Counted from the first letter of the stretch, positions 1-9,156 are shown. The stretch is 64,000 bases of DNA from Caballeronia arvi (GCF_001544695.2 NZ_FCOM02000008.1:186001-250000); one strand, 5' to 3'. A program made the numbers and translations. The notes: generated by a model not told the origin, from the sequence alone.

Positions 1-400
1 TCTGGAGCGGTATTGCACGCGCATGCACAAGCCGATGCCGGATATCGCTGAAGCTGCGTTGCTGCAACTCGAAGCGCATGAGTGGCCGGGGAATGTGCGG
101 GAGATCGAGAATCTCGTCGAGAAGATCGTCAACTTCAACGAAGGCGAGCGGATCGCGGATGTGGCTTCACTTTTAGGCGGCGCTTCGGTGGCAAAGACGG
201 GCGAGGGCGCGTCTGCTCAGCGTGGCGAGCCAGTGTCGCTGAAGGAAGCGGAGCGCGTCGCGATCGAGAGCGCTCTGCACGCGTGTCACTTCAACGTGAC
301 GAACTGCGCGAAGCTGCTGCAAGTGTCGAAGCCCGCGCTGTACGCGAAGATGAAGCGGCATGGGATTCGGATCGATAGGTCGATTCGTCAGCCCGCCTAA
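1..400 (+). CDS. Sigma54-dependent Fis-type activator, C-terminal fragment
   Basis: This is the end of a bacterial enhancer-binding protein; its start lies outside the window. The open frame runs from base 2 and reads LERYCTRMHKPMPD, then the late AAA+ motif WPGNVREIENLVE. That motif is typical of the sigma54-contacting ATPase domain. The last ~45 residues hold a Fis-type helix-turn-helix (FNVTNCAKLLQVSKPALYAKM). The family binds upstream DNA and remodels sigma54-RNA polymerase. The input domain is missing, so its signal cannot be read. It ends convergently, 4 bp from the cupin gene on the other strand. Target unknown. Confidence 0.9.
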   Translation, partial: LERYCTRMHKPMPDIAEAALLQLEAHEWPGNVREIENLVEKIVNFNEGERIADVASLLGGASVAKTGEGASAQRGEPVSLKEAERVAIESALHACHFNVTNCAKLLQVSKPALYAKMKRHGIRIDRSIRQPA

Positions 401-404
401 GGGG

Positions 405-1004
405 CTAATCCCCCTCCCTCGTCAACAAACACCAAGTCGCCAAAAACGGCACATCCCCCGACCGCATCGCATGCGGATTATTCCGCACGTTATGAATCCC
501 GCCGCCGATACCCGGATCGATCCACTCCCCGCCGTTCTGCCGAAACTCCCCAGGCGTGAACAGCACATACGCCTCTTCCGGCGGATGACTGTGATCGGGA
601 TAGCGCGTGTGCGGCAGCATCAGCGAGAAGCCGAGTTGCACGTCATAGCGGCTTTCCGCGCCGCCTGGCCCGCAGATCATGCCGTGCACGTGCGCGTCGA
701 CATAACCCTCGCTGCCATTCGCGCCCGATGACCGCTGCGACCATCCGAGATCGGCTTCGAGCGCCTTGAGCGCCCGCGCGGCGGCGCCGAAATCCGTGTC
801 GTCGTTGATGAAAGGAGCCACCGCCGCATCGAGCCATTCGCACGCGGGATAGCGCGTGTGACGCCGCGCGCCGTCATCCGATGGCGTGCGCAGCCGCTCG
901 AACACCCGCGCCGCGACATCGCGACCGCCGTCCGGCAGCTTCTCCGACAGAAACAACCTTTCTGCGATGGCGATGTACGCCGACACGTTATCGGGACGTC
1001 TCAA
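405..1004 (-). CDS. DMSP-lyase-family cupin protein
   Basis: A 199-aa protein with a C-terminal cupin barrel. The first metal motif is PDHSHPPEEAYVL (His138, His140, Glu144) and the second is HNVRNNPHAM (His178). This is the arrangement of the DddL/DddQ/DddW dimethylsulfoniopropionate lyase family, which cleaves DMSP to acrylate and dimethyl sulfide in the best-known members. Many soil proteobacterial homologues have no proven DMSP activity, so the substrate is not settled. It starts 9 bp after the reductase gene and is probably cotranscribed with it. That pairing hints at quaternary-ammonium or sulfonium compound metabolism (inference). Confidence 0.75.
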   Translation of the reverse strand: MRRPDNVSAYIAIAERLFLSEKLPDGGRDVAARVFERLRTPSDDGARRHTRYPACEWLDAAVAPFINDDTDFGAAARALKALEADLGWSQRSSGANGSEGYVDAHVHGMICGPGGAESRYDVQLGFSLMLPHTRYPDHSHPPEEAYVLFTPGEFRQNGGEWIDPGIGGGIHNVRNNPHAMRSGDVPFLATWCLLTREGD

Positions 1005-1013
1005 GGCAACTCC

Positions 1014-2150
1014 TCAAAGTTCCAGCACGAGATCCGAAGTCGGACGGCTGCAGCACAGCAGGCGGAAGCCCTTCTGCACTTCGCGATCGCGAATGCCGCC
1101 GTTGTGTTTCATGTCGACGGAGCCTTCGAGCAGCTTCGTCTTGCACGTACCGCACACGCCCTGACTGCACGACGATGCCACCGCGACGCCCGCCTTCTTC
1201 GCCGCCGACAGCACGGTATCGGTGGCGCTCATCGTGAACGACTTCGCCGATCGCGAAAGCTTGACGGTGAACGTGCCACAAGCGCCATCGGCTTCCTTGA
1301 CAGCGGGCGCAGGTTCAGGCGCCACGCCCGCGCCGATATCGAAGCTCTCCTGGTGATAGCGCGCCGGGTCGTGACCGCCTTCGAGAAGCAGGCCGCGCAC
1401 CGCGTTCATATAACCGGCCGGGCCGCACGTGAAGACTTCGCGCTCCAGATAATCCGGCGCCCATTGCGACAGCAGTTGAAGACTCAGACGGCCGATCGGA
1501 CCATCCCAATCCGCTTCATCGCCGACGCCCTCGCACACGAAGAACACGCGCAAACGCGGCGAGAGCTTCGCGAGCCGCGACAGCTCCTCGCGGAACACGA
1601 TATCGGCGGGCGTCCGGGCGCTATGGATGAAGATGACGTCGCGGTTCAGACCGAGATCGATGCTCGCACGCGTCATCGACATGAGCGGCGTGACGCCGGA
1701 GCCTGCCGACAGATACAGCGATTTCGTCGCGGGCGCGGCGGTCGGCGTGAAGGTGCCGGACGGTCCATACGCGCGCAGCTCGCGGCCGGGCTTCATGTTG
1801 TCGTGAAGCCAGTTCGACATCGTTCCGCCCGGTACGCGCTTGACGGTGATCGACACGAGAAACGGGCGCGTCGGCGGTGACGAGATCGTGTAGCAGCGCT
1901 CGACCGACTGGCCGTTCACGCTCGCCGATACGGTCATGAACTGGCCCGGCTCGAAACGCACGGGCAGGCCATCGGCGGTGCGGAACTCGAAGCTCTTGAT
2001 GTCGTGCGTTTCATCGACGACGCGGCAGCACGTCAGCGTCTGCTGCTCGCTGCTCGGCCAAAGCCGGCCGCCATGTTCCCAGGTGAGCGCATCGGCGAGG
2101 CGGTTGTCGAGGTCGAGTGCGGGGGCGAAAATCTTGTCTACCGAGTTCAT
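1014..2150 (-). CDS. Rieske-oxygenase reductase, GbcB-like (FAD, NAD, [2Fe-2S])
   Basis: 378 aa. The order is an FAD-binding barrel (RCYTIS at 85-90), an NAD-binding domain (SAGSGVTPLMSM near 148-159, TCGPAGYM near 241-248) and a C-terminal plant-type ferredoxin with Cys328, Cys333, Cys336 and a fourth cysteine at 366/367. This passes electrons from NAD(P)H to an oxygenase. The closest functional type I recognise is the glycine-betaine demethylase reductase GbcB. No GbcA oxygenase is in the window. The ATG at 2150 was chosen because the ferredoxin-reductase fold starts soon after it; the frame opens further upstream only with a TTG. Confidence 0.8.
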   Translation of the reverse strand: MNSVDKIFAPALDLDNRLADALTWEHGGRLWPSSEQQTLTCCRVVDETHDIKSFEFRTADGLPVRFEPGQFMTVSASVNGQSVERCYTISSPPTRPFLVSITVKRVPGGTMSNWLHDNMKPGRELRAYGPSGTFTPTAAPATKSLYLSAGSGVTPLMSMTRASIDLGLNRDVIFIHSARTPADIVFREELSRLAKLSPRLRVFFVCEGVGDEADWDGPIGRLSLQLLSQWAPDYLEREVFTCGPAGYMNAVRGLLLEGGHDPARYHQESFDIGAGVAPEPAPAVKEADGACGTFTVKLSRSAKSFTMSATDTVLSAAKKAGVAVASSCSQGVCGTCKTKLLEGSVDMKHNGGIRDREVQKGFRLLCCSRPTSDLVLEL

Positions 2151-2301
2151 GGCGTTCACGTGTGCGTTTGCGAGTACGTTTGCGAATGAACGCAGTATCG
2201 AAGCACGCAAAAACAGCGTCAACGCGCTTTATTTTCCTGCTTGGATTACTTCAGGTAATGCGTGGCGCGGACGCCGTGCGGCCTCCGTGATTTCCCTTAT
2301 T

Positions 2302-2850
2302 TCAACCATCGACGGGATCGGCGGGCGTCTCGAGATTGAGCTGGTAGAAAGCCGCGTCGAGCCAGCGGCCGAACTTGAATCCGGCTTCCCGGATCGTGCC
2401 CGAGTGCGTGAATCCGAGCCGCGTATGCAGGACGATGCTGCCCGCATTCGTCGCATCGACGCAGCCGACGATCACATGCACCTGCGCCTCGCGCGCGCGC
2501 CGGATCAGTTCGCGCAACAGGCGTTCGCCGAGCCCGCGGCCGCGGCAATCGCGATGCACGTAGACGCTGTGCTCCACCGTGTACTTGTAGGCGGGAAACG
2601 CGCGGAACGTGCCCCAGCTCGCGAAGCCCAGCAGCGTGCCCGCGGCATCGACGGCGCCGACGACCGGAAAGCCGCCCGCGCGCTTCGCCGCGAACCATGC
2701 CGACATCGCCGTTGCGGGGCGCGGCACGTAGTCGTATAGCGCGGTCGAATTGACGATCGCGTCGTTGAGAATGTCGAGGATCGCCGGCGCGTGCTCGGCT
2801 TCGTTGCAGTCGATCAGGCGCACGTCGTCGTGCGGGGCAGAGGTGGTCAT
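2302..2850 (-). CDS. GNAT N-acetyltransferase, phosphinothricin/methionine-sulfoximine type
   Basis: 182 aa, one GNAT domain. The acetyl-CoA pyrophosphate loop is RGRGLGERLL, followed by the C-terminal TNAGSIVLHTRLGFTHSGTIREAGFKFGRWLD typical of the Pat/Bar and MddA subgroup. These enzymes acetylate small amino-acid analogues such as methionine sulfone, methionine sulfoximine or phosphinothricin. The exact substrate cannot be read from the sequence. The ATG at 2850 begins 10 bp after the XRE gene stops, which makes it the third gene of the NCS1-XRE-GNAT operon. Confidence 0.8.
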   Translation of the reverse strand: MTTSAPHDDVRLIDCNEAEHAPAILDILNDAIVNSTALYDYVPRPATAMSAWFAAKRAGGFPVVGAVDAAGTLLGFASWGTFRAFPAYKYTVEHSVYVHRDCRGRGLGERLLRELIRRAREAQVHVIVGCVDATNAGSIVLHTRLGFTHSGTIREAGFKFGRWLDAAFYQLNLETPADPVDG

Positions 2851-2860
2851 TCTTTGTCCG

Positions 2861-3463
2861 TCAGGTGGCAGGCGCGTCGCAGATGGCGAGCACATAGCGC
2901 GCCGCCTTCGATGTGGGATTGCTGAAGATCAATGGCCGATCCAGCCGCATCGCGAGGCAGTCGCCTTGCTGGAGCGCATGAAGCGTGTCGCCGATCACGA
3001 TGTCGACGCGACCGCTCATCACCCAGACTTGCTGATGCATCGCCGATTCGCGGCTGCCGGTCTCGTACGCGACGCGCGCGCCGGCCGGGAACTCCACTTC
3101 GACGAGTTGAAACGGCGATGGCCAGCCGGGAGGCGAAAGGTTTCGGCGAGTGTAACCGGACTCCGGGTCGCGCCATTTCAATTGCTGAGCGCGCCGCACG
3201 AGGGGTTCGGACGGCGCGCCTTCCTGCTCGCCGCCGAACAGACTCGCGAGCGACACGCCGAGCCCGGCGGCAAGCTTGTCCAGCACGACGGCGGTCGGAC
3301 TGGCGGCGCCGCGCTCGATCATCGAGATCATCGAGCGGCTCACGCCGCAGCGCGCCGCCAGCGCGTCGAGCGTGTAGCCGCGCGCGGCGCGCAACTCGCG
3401 CACGCGCTCGGCAATGCGCTCGTTGATGCCGGTTTCGGCAGGTGTTTCGGCGGTATCTAGCAT
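2861..3463 (-). CDS. XRE-cupin transcriptional regulator
   Basis: About 200 aa. An N-terminal XRE helix-turn-helix (LDALAARCGVSRSMISMIERG) is joined to a C-terminal cupin (MHQQVWVMSGRVDIVIGD). Regulators of this layout usually control a neighbouring transporter or catabolic gene and sense a small ligand through the cupin. It lies 35 bp after the NCS1 permease stop and is probably cotranscribed with it. The start is uncertain: the ATG at 3463 is used here, and the frame also opens at a TTG at 3502 that would overlap the permease stop. The short gap contains TCTAGC and GCTAGA half-sites. Confidence 0.8.
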   Translation of the reverse strand: MLDTAETPAETGINERIAERVRELRAARGYTLDALAARCGVSRSMISMIERGAASPTAVVLDKLAAGLGVSLASLFGGEQEGAPSEPLVRRAQQLKWRDPESGYTRRNLSPPGWPSPFQLVEVEFPAGARVAYETGSRESAMHQQVWVMSGRVDIVIGDTLHALQQGDCLAMRLDRPLIFSNPTSKAARYVLAICDAPAT

Positions 3464-3498
3464 AATGGACGTAGTTTCCACTAAGCTAGATGTTGATG

Positions 3499-4866
3499 TC
3501 AAGCGCCGGCTTCCGCTCGCGACGCCACGCTTAAGTCCCGATTCACGACGTAATAGAGGATGCCGGGCACGAGCAGACTCGGAATCCAGCTTATGTCCGC
3601 GCCGATCATCTTCGCGAAGTAGCTGTGATAGAACGACAGATCCATGAACGGCAGCGTGCTCGCGATGCCGAGACAGTAGATCGCGATCGTCGACATGTTG
3701 AATTTACCGTAGCGGCCGCGCGAATCGTACATCTCCGTCACCGAGTATTCGCCTTTGCGAACGAGGTAATAGTCGACGAGATTGATCGAGCTCCAGGGCA
3801 CGAGCACGTAAATCTGCGCGTTGAGGATATCGGCGAAATAGTCGTTGAAGTGATATTGCGTGCCGATGGCGATGACCGTCGCGATCGCCGCCGTCACGAA
3901 GAGCACCAGGAACTTCATGAGCTTGCCGACGCGCGTCATCCTGCGAAAGCCGCTGAAGATCGTCACGCTCGACATATACGCGCTGTAGAGGCTCAGCACG
4001 TTGAACTCCAGCACGCCGAGCACGATGATGACGAGCGCCGGACGCGACCAGCTGCCGAACATCGACGCGATGCCGGTGCCCGGATCGGTCGTGATGGCAG
4101 GCGCCGCCGCGGCGAGCAGCGCGCCCAGCATCATGACGAGCAGCGAGCCGAGCAGGCCGCCGAGATAGGTGTACCAGAACGTGTGCTTCGTCTTCACGTT
4201 GGCGGGCAGGTAGCGCGAGTAGTCCGCGACATACGGGCCGAAGCCGAGCGTCCACGATGCGGCCTGAGCAACCACGAGATTGAACGCGCCCGCCGAGAAG
4301 CCGTGCTTCGAGTGCGCGACCGTCGCGAGCATGTCGGGGCGTGAGAACACGATCGCCGCCGACGCGAAGAAGATCACGCACGAGAGCAGCGTCATGAACG
4401 CGCCCATCTTGTGAATCAGCTCATAGCCGATATAGCTGATGACGAACGTCAGCACGCCGAATAGAATGATGGCTTCGTTATCGCCCATCGGGTAGATGGC
4501 TTTGATCGAATCGCGCATCACGACGCCGCCCGCGGCCACGAACAATATGTACGCGAGCACGACGATCGCGAGCGGCAGACCCGCGCCGTACACGCCGAAC
4601 TGCGCGCGGCTCTGGATCATCTGCGGAATGCCGAGATGCGGCCCTTGCGCCGAATGCGCCGCCATGAAGATGGTGCCGATCACGTTGCCGAGCACGAGCG
4701 CGACGATGGTCCAGAAGAGACTCAGCCCCGCGACGATGCCGAGCGTGCCGATGACGAGCGCCGTCACCTGCATGTTCGCGCTGAACCAGATGGTGAACAG
4801 CCGCTTCGCGCTTCCGTAGCGCTCGTTGAGCGGAATGAATTCGATACTTCGCTTTTCCACATCCAT
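3499..4866 (-). CDS. NCS1-family nucleobase/cofactor permease
   Basis: 455 aa with about twelve hydrophobic segments and the NCS1 signatures GNVIGT and MIQSRAQFG in the first third. The family imports cytosine, allantoin, hydantoin, thiamine precursors or related N-heterocycles by cation symport. The substrate is not readable. The ATG at 4866 begins MDVEKRSIEFIP and has a GGAGA-type ribosome site just upstream. It is the first gene of an operon with an XRE-cupin regulator and a GNAT enzyme. A 9-bp dyad and a 25-nt element shared with the SDR promoter lie upstream. Confidence 0.85.
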   Translation of the reverse strand: MDVEKRSIEFIPLNERYGSAKRLFTIWFSANMQVTALVIGTLGIVAGLSLFWTIVALVLGNVIGTIFMAAHSAQGPHLGIPQMIQSRAQFGVYGAGLPLAIVVLAYILFVAAGGVVMRDSIKAIYPMGDNEAIILFGVLTFVISYIGYELIHKMGAFMTLLSCVIFFASAAIVFSRPDMLATVAHSKHGFSAGAFNLVVAQAASWTLGFGPYVADYSRYLPANVKTKHTFWYTYLGGLLGSLLVMMLGALLAAAAPAITTDPGTGIASMFGSWSRPALVIIVLGVLEFNVLSLYSAYMSSVTIFSGFRRMTRVGKLMKFLVLFVTAAIATVIAIGTQYHFNDYFADILNAQIYVLVPWSSINLVDYYLVRKGEYSVTEMYDSRGRYGKFNMSTIAIYCLGIASTLPFMDLSFYHSYFAKMIGADISWIPSLLVPGILYYVVNRDLSVASRAEAGA

Positions 4867-4893
4867 CTTCAGTCTCCAAAAGAGTCGAGCTGC

Positions 4894-4927
4894 TGGCATC
4901 GATCGATTTCGTTGCAGGTCGATGCCA
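4894..4927. promoter_or_regulatory. 9-bp inverted repeat upstream of the NCS1 operon
   Basis: TGGCATCGA (4894-4902) and TCGATGCCA (4919-4927) form a perfect 9-bp dyad with a 16-nt spacer. It starts 28 bp upstream of the permease ATG. It could be an operator, for example for the XRE-cupin protein of the same operon, or an RNA hairpin in the leader. The sequence does not decide between these. Confidence 0.5.
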
Positions 4928-4952
4928 CTTTAGGAGGCCGCTTTTTTGAGCA

Positions 4953-4977
4953 CTATCGCATTTCGGCAAGTACGGGT
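4953..4977. promoter_or_regulatory. 25-nt element shared with the SDR/AraC promoter region (copy 1)
   Basis: The stretch contains CTATCG, ATTTCGGCAA and GGGT. It matches 7360-7384 at 22 of 25 positions in the same orientation. It lies 87-111 bp upstream of the NCS1 start. Two such matches in separate promoter regions of the same neighbourhood suggest a common regulator, most simply the AraC-type protein at 7472 (inference). Confidence 0.5.
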
Positions 4978-5013
4978 CATCCCTACTCAGCGCGTTTGGC
5001 CTTGCAAACGAAA

Positions 5014-5050
5014 ACGTCGGGCGTGCTGCGTTGTGCAGCAGGCCCGACGT
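5014..5050 (-). terminator. Rho-independent terminator after glyA
   Basis: The arms ACGTCGGGC (5014-5022) and GCCCGACGT (5042-5050) pair perfectly, with a nested GCTGC/GCAGC stem. On the minus strand the hairpin is followed by TTTTC. It sits 26 bp past the glyA stop codon. Confidence 0.8.
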
Positions 5051-5075
5051 CAGTCAGTCGAAACTACGCTGAAAG

Positions 5076-6323
5076 TCAGCCGTAGACGGGGAAGCGCTTC
5101 GTCAGTTCAGCGACCTGTTGACGAACGCGTTCGAGATTGCCCGCGTCTTCCGGCGCTTCGAGCACATCGGCGAGCAGATTGCCGACGATCTCCGCTTCCT
5201 TCACGCCGAAGCCGCGCGTCGTCATCGCGGGCGAGCCGAGGCGAATGCCACTCGTGACGAAGGGCTTTTCCGGATCGTTCGGAATCGCGTTCTTGTTGAC
5301 CGTGATATGCGCGGCGCCGAGCGCGGCTTCCGCGGCCTTGCCGGTGATCTTCTTCGCGCGCAGATCGACGAGCATCACGTGGCTTTCGGTGCGTCCCGAC
5401 ACGATGCGCAGGCCGCGCTTCACGAGCGTTTCGGCGAGCACGCGCGCATTGTCGACGACTTGCTGCTGATACGTCTTGAACTCCGGCGATAGCGCTTCCT
5501 TGAACGCGACGGCCTTTGCCGCGATAACGTGCATCAGCGGGCCGCCCTGAATGCCGGGGAAGATCGCGGAGTTGATCTGTTTCGCGAATTCTTCCTTCAT
5601 CAGGATCACGCCGCCGCGCGGGCCGCGCAGGCTCTTGTGCGTCGTCGTCGTGACGAAGTCCGCGTGCGGAACCGGGTTCGGATAGACGCCCGCGGCGATC
5701 AGGCCGGCGTAGTGCGCCATGTCGACCATCAGATACGCGCCGACGCTCTTCGCGATCTTCGCGAGGCGTTCGAAATCGATCTTCAACGCAAACGCCGACG
5801 CGCCCGCGACGATCAGCTTCGGCTTGTGCTCGTTGGCGAGTTGCTCGGCGGCTTCGTAATCGATGTCCTCGGCTTCGTTCAGGCCGTAGCTCACGACCTT
5901 GAACCACTTGCCCGACATGTTGACGGGCGAGCCGTGCGTCAGGTGGCCGCCGTGCGCGAGGCTCAGGCCCATGATGGTGTCGCCGGGCTGGAGCATCGCG
6001 AAGAACACGCCCTGATTCGCCTGCGAGCCGGAATTCGGTTGCACGTTGGCGGCTTCCGCGCCGAAGATCTGCTTCACGCGATCGATCGCAAGCTGCTCGA
6101 CGACGTCGACATATTCGCAGCCGCCGTAGTACCGCTTGCCGGGATAGCCTTCCGCGTACTTGTTCGTGAGCTGCGAACCTTGCGCGGCCATCACGGCCGG
6201 CGAGGTGTAGTTTTCCGACGCGATCAGCTCGATGTGATCTTCCTGTCGTTTGTTTTCATCCGTGATGGCCGCCCAGAGTTCCGGATCGACGTTTTCAACG
6301 GTGCTGGCTGCGCGATTGAACAT
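5076..6323 (-). CDS. glyA: Serine hydroxymethyltransferase
   Basis: 415 aa, the usual length. It interconverts serine plus tetrahydrofolate with glycine plus 5,10-methylene-tetrahydrofolate in the cytoplasm, using PLP. The PLP-lysine motif [14 protein letters not shown] is present, as are [14 protein letters not shown] and the [11 protein letters not shown] segment. The ATG at 6323 (MFNRAAS) matches the family start, although the frame stays open further upstream. In an accessory neighbourhood this is probably a second copy used in glycine or one-carbon catabolism (inference). It has its own terminator at 5014-5050. Confidence 0.95.
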   Translation of the reverse strand: MFNRAASTVENVDPELWAAITDENKRQEDHIELIASENYTSPAVMAAQGSQLTNKYAEGYPGKRYYGGCEYVDVVEQLAIDRVKQIFGAEAANVQPNSGSQANQGVFFAMLQPGDTIMGLSLAHGGHLTHGSPVNMSGKWFKVVSYGLNEAEDIDYEAAEQLANEHKPKLIVAGASAFALKIDFERLAKIAKSVGAYLMVDMAHYAGLIAAGVYPNPVPHADFVTTTTHKSLRGPRGGVILMKEEFAKQINSAIFPGIQGGPLMHVIAAKAVAFKEALSPEFKTYQQQVVDNARVLAETLVKRGLRIVSGRTESHVMLVDLRAKKITGKAAEAALGAAHITVNKNAIPNDPEKPFVTSGIRLGSPAMTTRGFGVKEAEIVGNLLADVLEAPEDAGNLERVRQQVAELTKRFPVYG

Positions 6324-6525
6324 GGTGATTACCCGTGTGAAGGTGATGTGCTTCGAAGAACGCGTGACTGTTGCGTATTCCATCGAAAGCCGGCGCGCGC
6401 GGATAGAAGAATTGCGACATGCCGATGGAATGCAGCGCGCAGCCGTGACGAAAAAAAATCGAAGGATCGCATCGCTGCGAAGCCTTCGATTCAAGTCACG
6501 CCCTCGGAATGTTTTTTGTAAGTCT

Positions 6526-7305
6526 TTAAACGGCGGAAAAACAGTTATCGACGAAAAGATGCGTGCCGTTCACGAAGCTCGATTCGTCGGAAGCCAGAAA
6601 GAGCGCGGCCGCCGCGACTTCCGACGGCTCGCACAGGCGGCCTTGCTGCTGCATGATCGCGGCTTCGGTGGCGTCGACGCCCATCGCCTGCAAATCCTTC
6701 AGCTCGCGCATGCCATGCGGCGTGCGGATGAAGCCCGGCGCGAGCGCGTTGCAGCGTATGCCGCGATCGCGGAACTCGACGGCAATTGCACGGGCGAACA
6801 TATGGCACGCGCCTTTGGTGGCGTCATAGAGCACTTCACCCGGCGTCGCGCAGACGGCCGAAATGGACGACGTGCACACGATGCTGCCGCCGCCCGCTTC
6901 GAGCATGTGCGGCAGCACGGCTTTCGTCATCAGGAACATGCTTTTGACGTTCACGCCCATGAGCCAGTCCCACTCCGATTCCTCGATGTCGAGGAACGGT
7001 TTCACGATGAGCGTGCCCGCGTGATTGAAGAGGATATTCGCGTTGCCGAAGCGGTCGCGCACGGCGCCGACGGCGCGTTCCACGTCGGCCTGGCTGGAGA
7101 CATCGGCGCCGAGGCCGATCGCCTGCAAGCCGCGGTCGCGCAGGATCGACGCGAGCGTTTCGGCTGCGTCGCCGTTACGGTCGATGATGGCGACCTTCGC
7201 GCCCTGCGCGGCGAACAACTCCGACGCGGCCGCGCCGCAGCCGCCCGCGCCACCGCTCACGATTGCGACTTTGCCCGCGAGGCGGCCGTCGATTTTTATG
7301 CTCAT
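6526..7305 (-). CDS. SDR-family NAD(P)-dependent oxidoreductase
   Basis: 259 aa classical short-chain dehydrogenase. The cofactor loop is variant ([12 protein letters not shown]). The catalytic Ser of CTSSISA and the downstream Y-x3-K of YDATKGA are present. The family oxidises or reduces hydroxyl/keto groups of small substrates. The start at 7305 has AAGGAC a few bases upstream. It is divergent from the AraC-type gene at 7472, and the shared control region holds the 25-nt element at 7360-7384. Substrate unknown. Confidence 0.85.
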   Translation of the reverse strand: MSIKIDGRLAGKVAIVSGGAGGCGAAASELFAAQGAKVAIIDRNGDAAETLASILRDRGLQAIGLGADVSSQADVERAVGAVRDRFGNANILFNHAGTLIVKPFLDIEESEWDWLMGVNVKSMFLMTKAVLPHMLEAGGGSIVCTSSISAVCATPGEVLYDATKGACHMFARAIAVEFRDRGIRCNALAPGFIRTPHGMRELKDLQAMGVDATEAAIMQQQGRLCEPSEVAAAALFLASDESSFVNGTHLFVDNCFSAV

Positions 7306-7359
7306 GTCCTTGTTCTCCGTATCCTGAGGCTCGACGTTATTGCGTCGAAAGGCGCGTCG

Positions 7360-7384
7360 CTATCGGATTTCGGCAACTAAGGGT
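7360..7384. promoter_or_regulatory. 25-nt element shared with the NCS1 promoter region (copy 2)
   Basis: It contains CTATCG, ATTTCGGCAA and GGGT and matches 4953-4977 at 22 of 25 positions. It lies 55-79 bp upstream of the SDR start and between the divergent SDR and AraC genes, a typical place for an AraC-type binding site. Confidence 0.5.
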
Positions 7385-7471
7385 TTGCACGGACATTTGG
7401 CCGGAATGCTTTTTGGCAAGTTATCCTTTTCGGCCGTTATCCCGATTCAAAGCGGCTATTCCCGACTTCCG

Positions 7472-8476
7472 ATGAGCGCGGCTCCCTCTCACTCGACCGC
7501 TTCCGACGCACGGCTTTTCGCGCGCGCGGTCGCTTTCTGCTCGTTCACGGACGTGGACGAACAGGCGCGCGCATTCGACGGGTGGAGCCTGAATTACACG
7601 CAGATTTCGGGCGGGCTGTTTCGCGGCTCGTCGTCGATCGTGTCGCTCGGCGGCATTCGTCTCTTGGTCGAACATCTGGACAAGGTGATTCTTCAGCAAG
7701 GCTCGGTGCCGTCCGACAGATTCGCCGTGGCGGTTCCGCTCGAACTGGAAGGGCACGCGCGAATGTGCGGCGAGAAGAGCAGCCGCGACAGCCTGCATGT
7801 CTTTTCGAGCGGCCCGGAGTTCGAGTTCTTTTCGCCGGACCGACATGTGCTCGTGAATGTCGAGATCGAGCCGGACGGGTTGTCTTCGGAGCCGATGCGC
7901 GTGCTCGCTGCATCGCTGCTCGGCCGCCCGATGTCGCCACTCATTCCGATGGCCGCCGACGCCGCCGACAATCTCCGCCAGCTTCTCAAGCAGACGCTTG
8001 CAGCGGCAGCGCAGGCCGCGCCCGGCGAGCAGGCCGATACCGACGACCGCATTGAATTGCTCGAACGCACGATTCTCTATGCGATATCGGAGGTGATATC
8101 GGCGTCGTCGCCGGAAGCCGCGAACTCGCACACGCGGCCGACGAGGTATTGGCCGCTCGTCAATTCCGTGCAGGAGCGGCTTCAGGACGCGTCGACGTGT
8201 CCGCTGTCCATCGCCGAATTGTGCGTCCAGCTCGGCATCAGCAGAAGAACCTTGCAGTACGCGTTTCAGGACGCGCTGAACCTGAATCCGATCGCGTATC
8301 TTCGCGCGGTGCGGCTCAATCACGTGCGCCGTGAATTGCGGCTGGGCGACTCGGTGACGTCCGCCGCGACCACATGGGGCTTCTGGCATCTCAGCAGCTT
8401 CGCGCACGACTATCGCGTCATGTTCGGCGAGCTGCCGTCCGTCGCGTCGAAGCGTTATGCGCGTCAGGTTGCGTGA
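7472..8476 (+). CDS. AraC-family transcriptional regulator
   Basis: 334 aa. A long N-terminal ligand domain precedes a C-terminal double helix-turn-helix; ELCVQLGISRRTLQYAFQDALNLNPIAYLRAVRLN is the classical AraC region. The overall layout resembles EutR-type and related amine-responsive regulators. The frame is open from 7340, but the ATG at 7472 (MSAAPSHS) gives the better start. It is divergent from the SDR gene. The last 13 bp overlap the convergent acetyltransferase gene. It is the best candidate to bind the shared 25-nt elements. Confidence 0.8.
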   Translation: MSAAPSHSTASDARLFARAVAFCSFTDVDEQARAFDGWSLNYTQISGGLFRGSSSIVSLGGIRLLVEHLDKVILQQGSVPSDRFAVAVPLELEGHARMCGEKSSRDSLHVFSSGPEFEFFSPDRHVLVNVEIEPDGLSSEPMRVLAASLLGRPMSPLIPMAADAADNLRQLLKQTLAAAAQAAPGEQADTDDRIELLERTILYAISEVISASSPEAANSHTRPTRYWPLVNSVQERLQDASTCPLSIAELCVQLGISRRTLQYAFQDALNLNPIAYLRAVRLNHVRRELRLGDSVTSAATTWGFWHLSSFAHDYRVMFGELPSVASKRYARQVA

Positions 8477-9156
8477 CTGACCTGCGTGAGCACGAACGCG
8501 TGGCGCAGTTCGAAGCCGAGCCGTTCGTATAGTGCGATCGCGCTCTCGTTGTGGCTGAAGACGTGCAGGAACGGCGTCTCGCCACGTCGCCCGATTTCAC
8601 CGCGCAAAATATTCATGAGCCGGCCGGCGAGGCCTCGTCCGCGGCAGCGCTCGTCCACACAGACCGCGCTGATTTCCACATAGCCGTCGATGGACATCCG
8701 CTCGCCCGCCATCGCGATGAGTTCGCCCTTTTCGCGAATGCCGATGTACGCGCCCATTTCGTGCGTGCGCTTTCCGAACGGGCCTGGCTTCGTTCGCTGG
8801 ACCAGCGCGAGCATGTCGTCCGCGTCGGCTTCGCTCAGGCGGATCACGTCGTTATCGTCCGAGCCTTGCGTGAAGGGCCGTGGTGCGATCATCTGATGGA
8901 TCGTGCCGACGCGCTTCGTCTGCAACGCATCGATGCCCTTCACGTCATCGGCCGACAGGAGGGCGACCTGCTCATGCGGCGCCATGAGCGCCTGAAGCGC
9001 GCGCCATGCGTCCGGCGTGTCCGATGCGATCGCGGCGAAGGGCGCGACGTCGGGATGGAAGCGCCGCGCGAGGGCGTCGCCGAAGCCGAGATGCGCCTGC
9101 CTCGTCGTCAGCGCGGTCCAGATCGGGCGGTCGAGGCCTGTCGGTGTCGATGTCAC
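8464..9156 (-). CDS. GNAT-family N-acetyltransferase
   Basis: 230 aa. The GNAT acetyl-CoA loop CRGRGLAGRLMNIL and the following HVFSHNESAIALYERLGFELRH are clear in the C-terminal half. The N-terminal half (residues 1-100) is less conserved, which is common in FR47-like acetyltransferases. The start is a GTG at 9156 with AGGAG six bases upstream. Substrate not readable. It converges on the AraC gene with a 13-bp overlap. Confidence 0.8.
   Translation of the reverse strand: MTSTPTGLDRPIWTALTTRQAHLGFGDALARRFHPDVAPFAAIASDTPDAWRALQALMAPHEQVALLSADDVKGIDALQTKRVGTIHQMIAPRPFTQGSDDNDVIRLSEADADDMLALVQRTKPGPFGKRTHEMGAYIGIREKGELIAMAGERMSIDGYVEISAVCVDERCRGRGLAGRLMNILRGEIGRRGETPFLHVFSHNESAIALYERLGFELRHAFVLTQVSHAT

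Noticed and set aside
1..400. The sigma54 activator fragment as regulator of the peptide array
   Set aside because: It is 10 kb away, lacks its sensor part in this window, and nothing in the sequence ties it to the TGTCGG element.
4911..4927. TGGCATCGACCTGCA upstream of NCS1 as a sigma54 promoter
   Set aside because: The gap between GG and GC is one base too short, and the segment is better explained by the 9-bp dyad.
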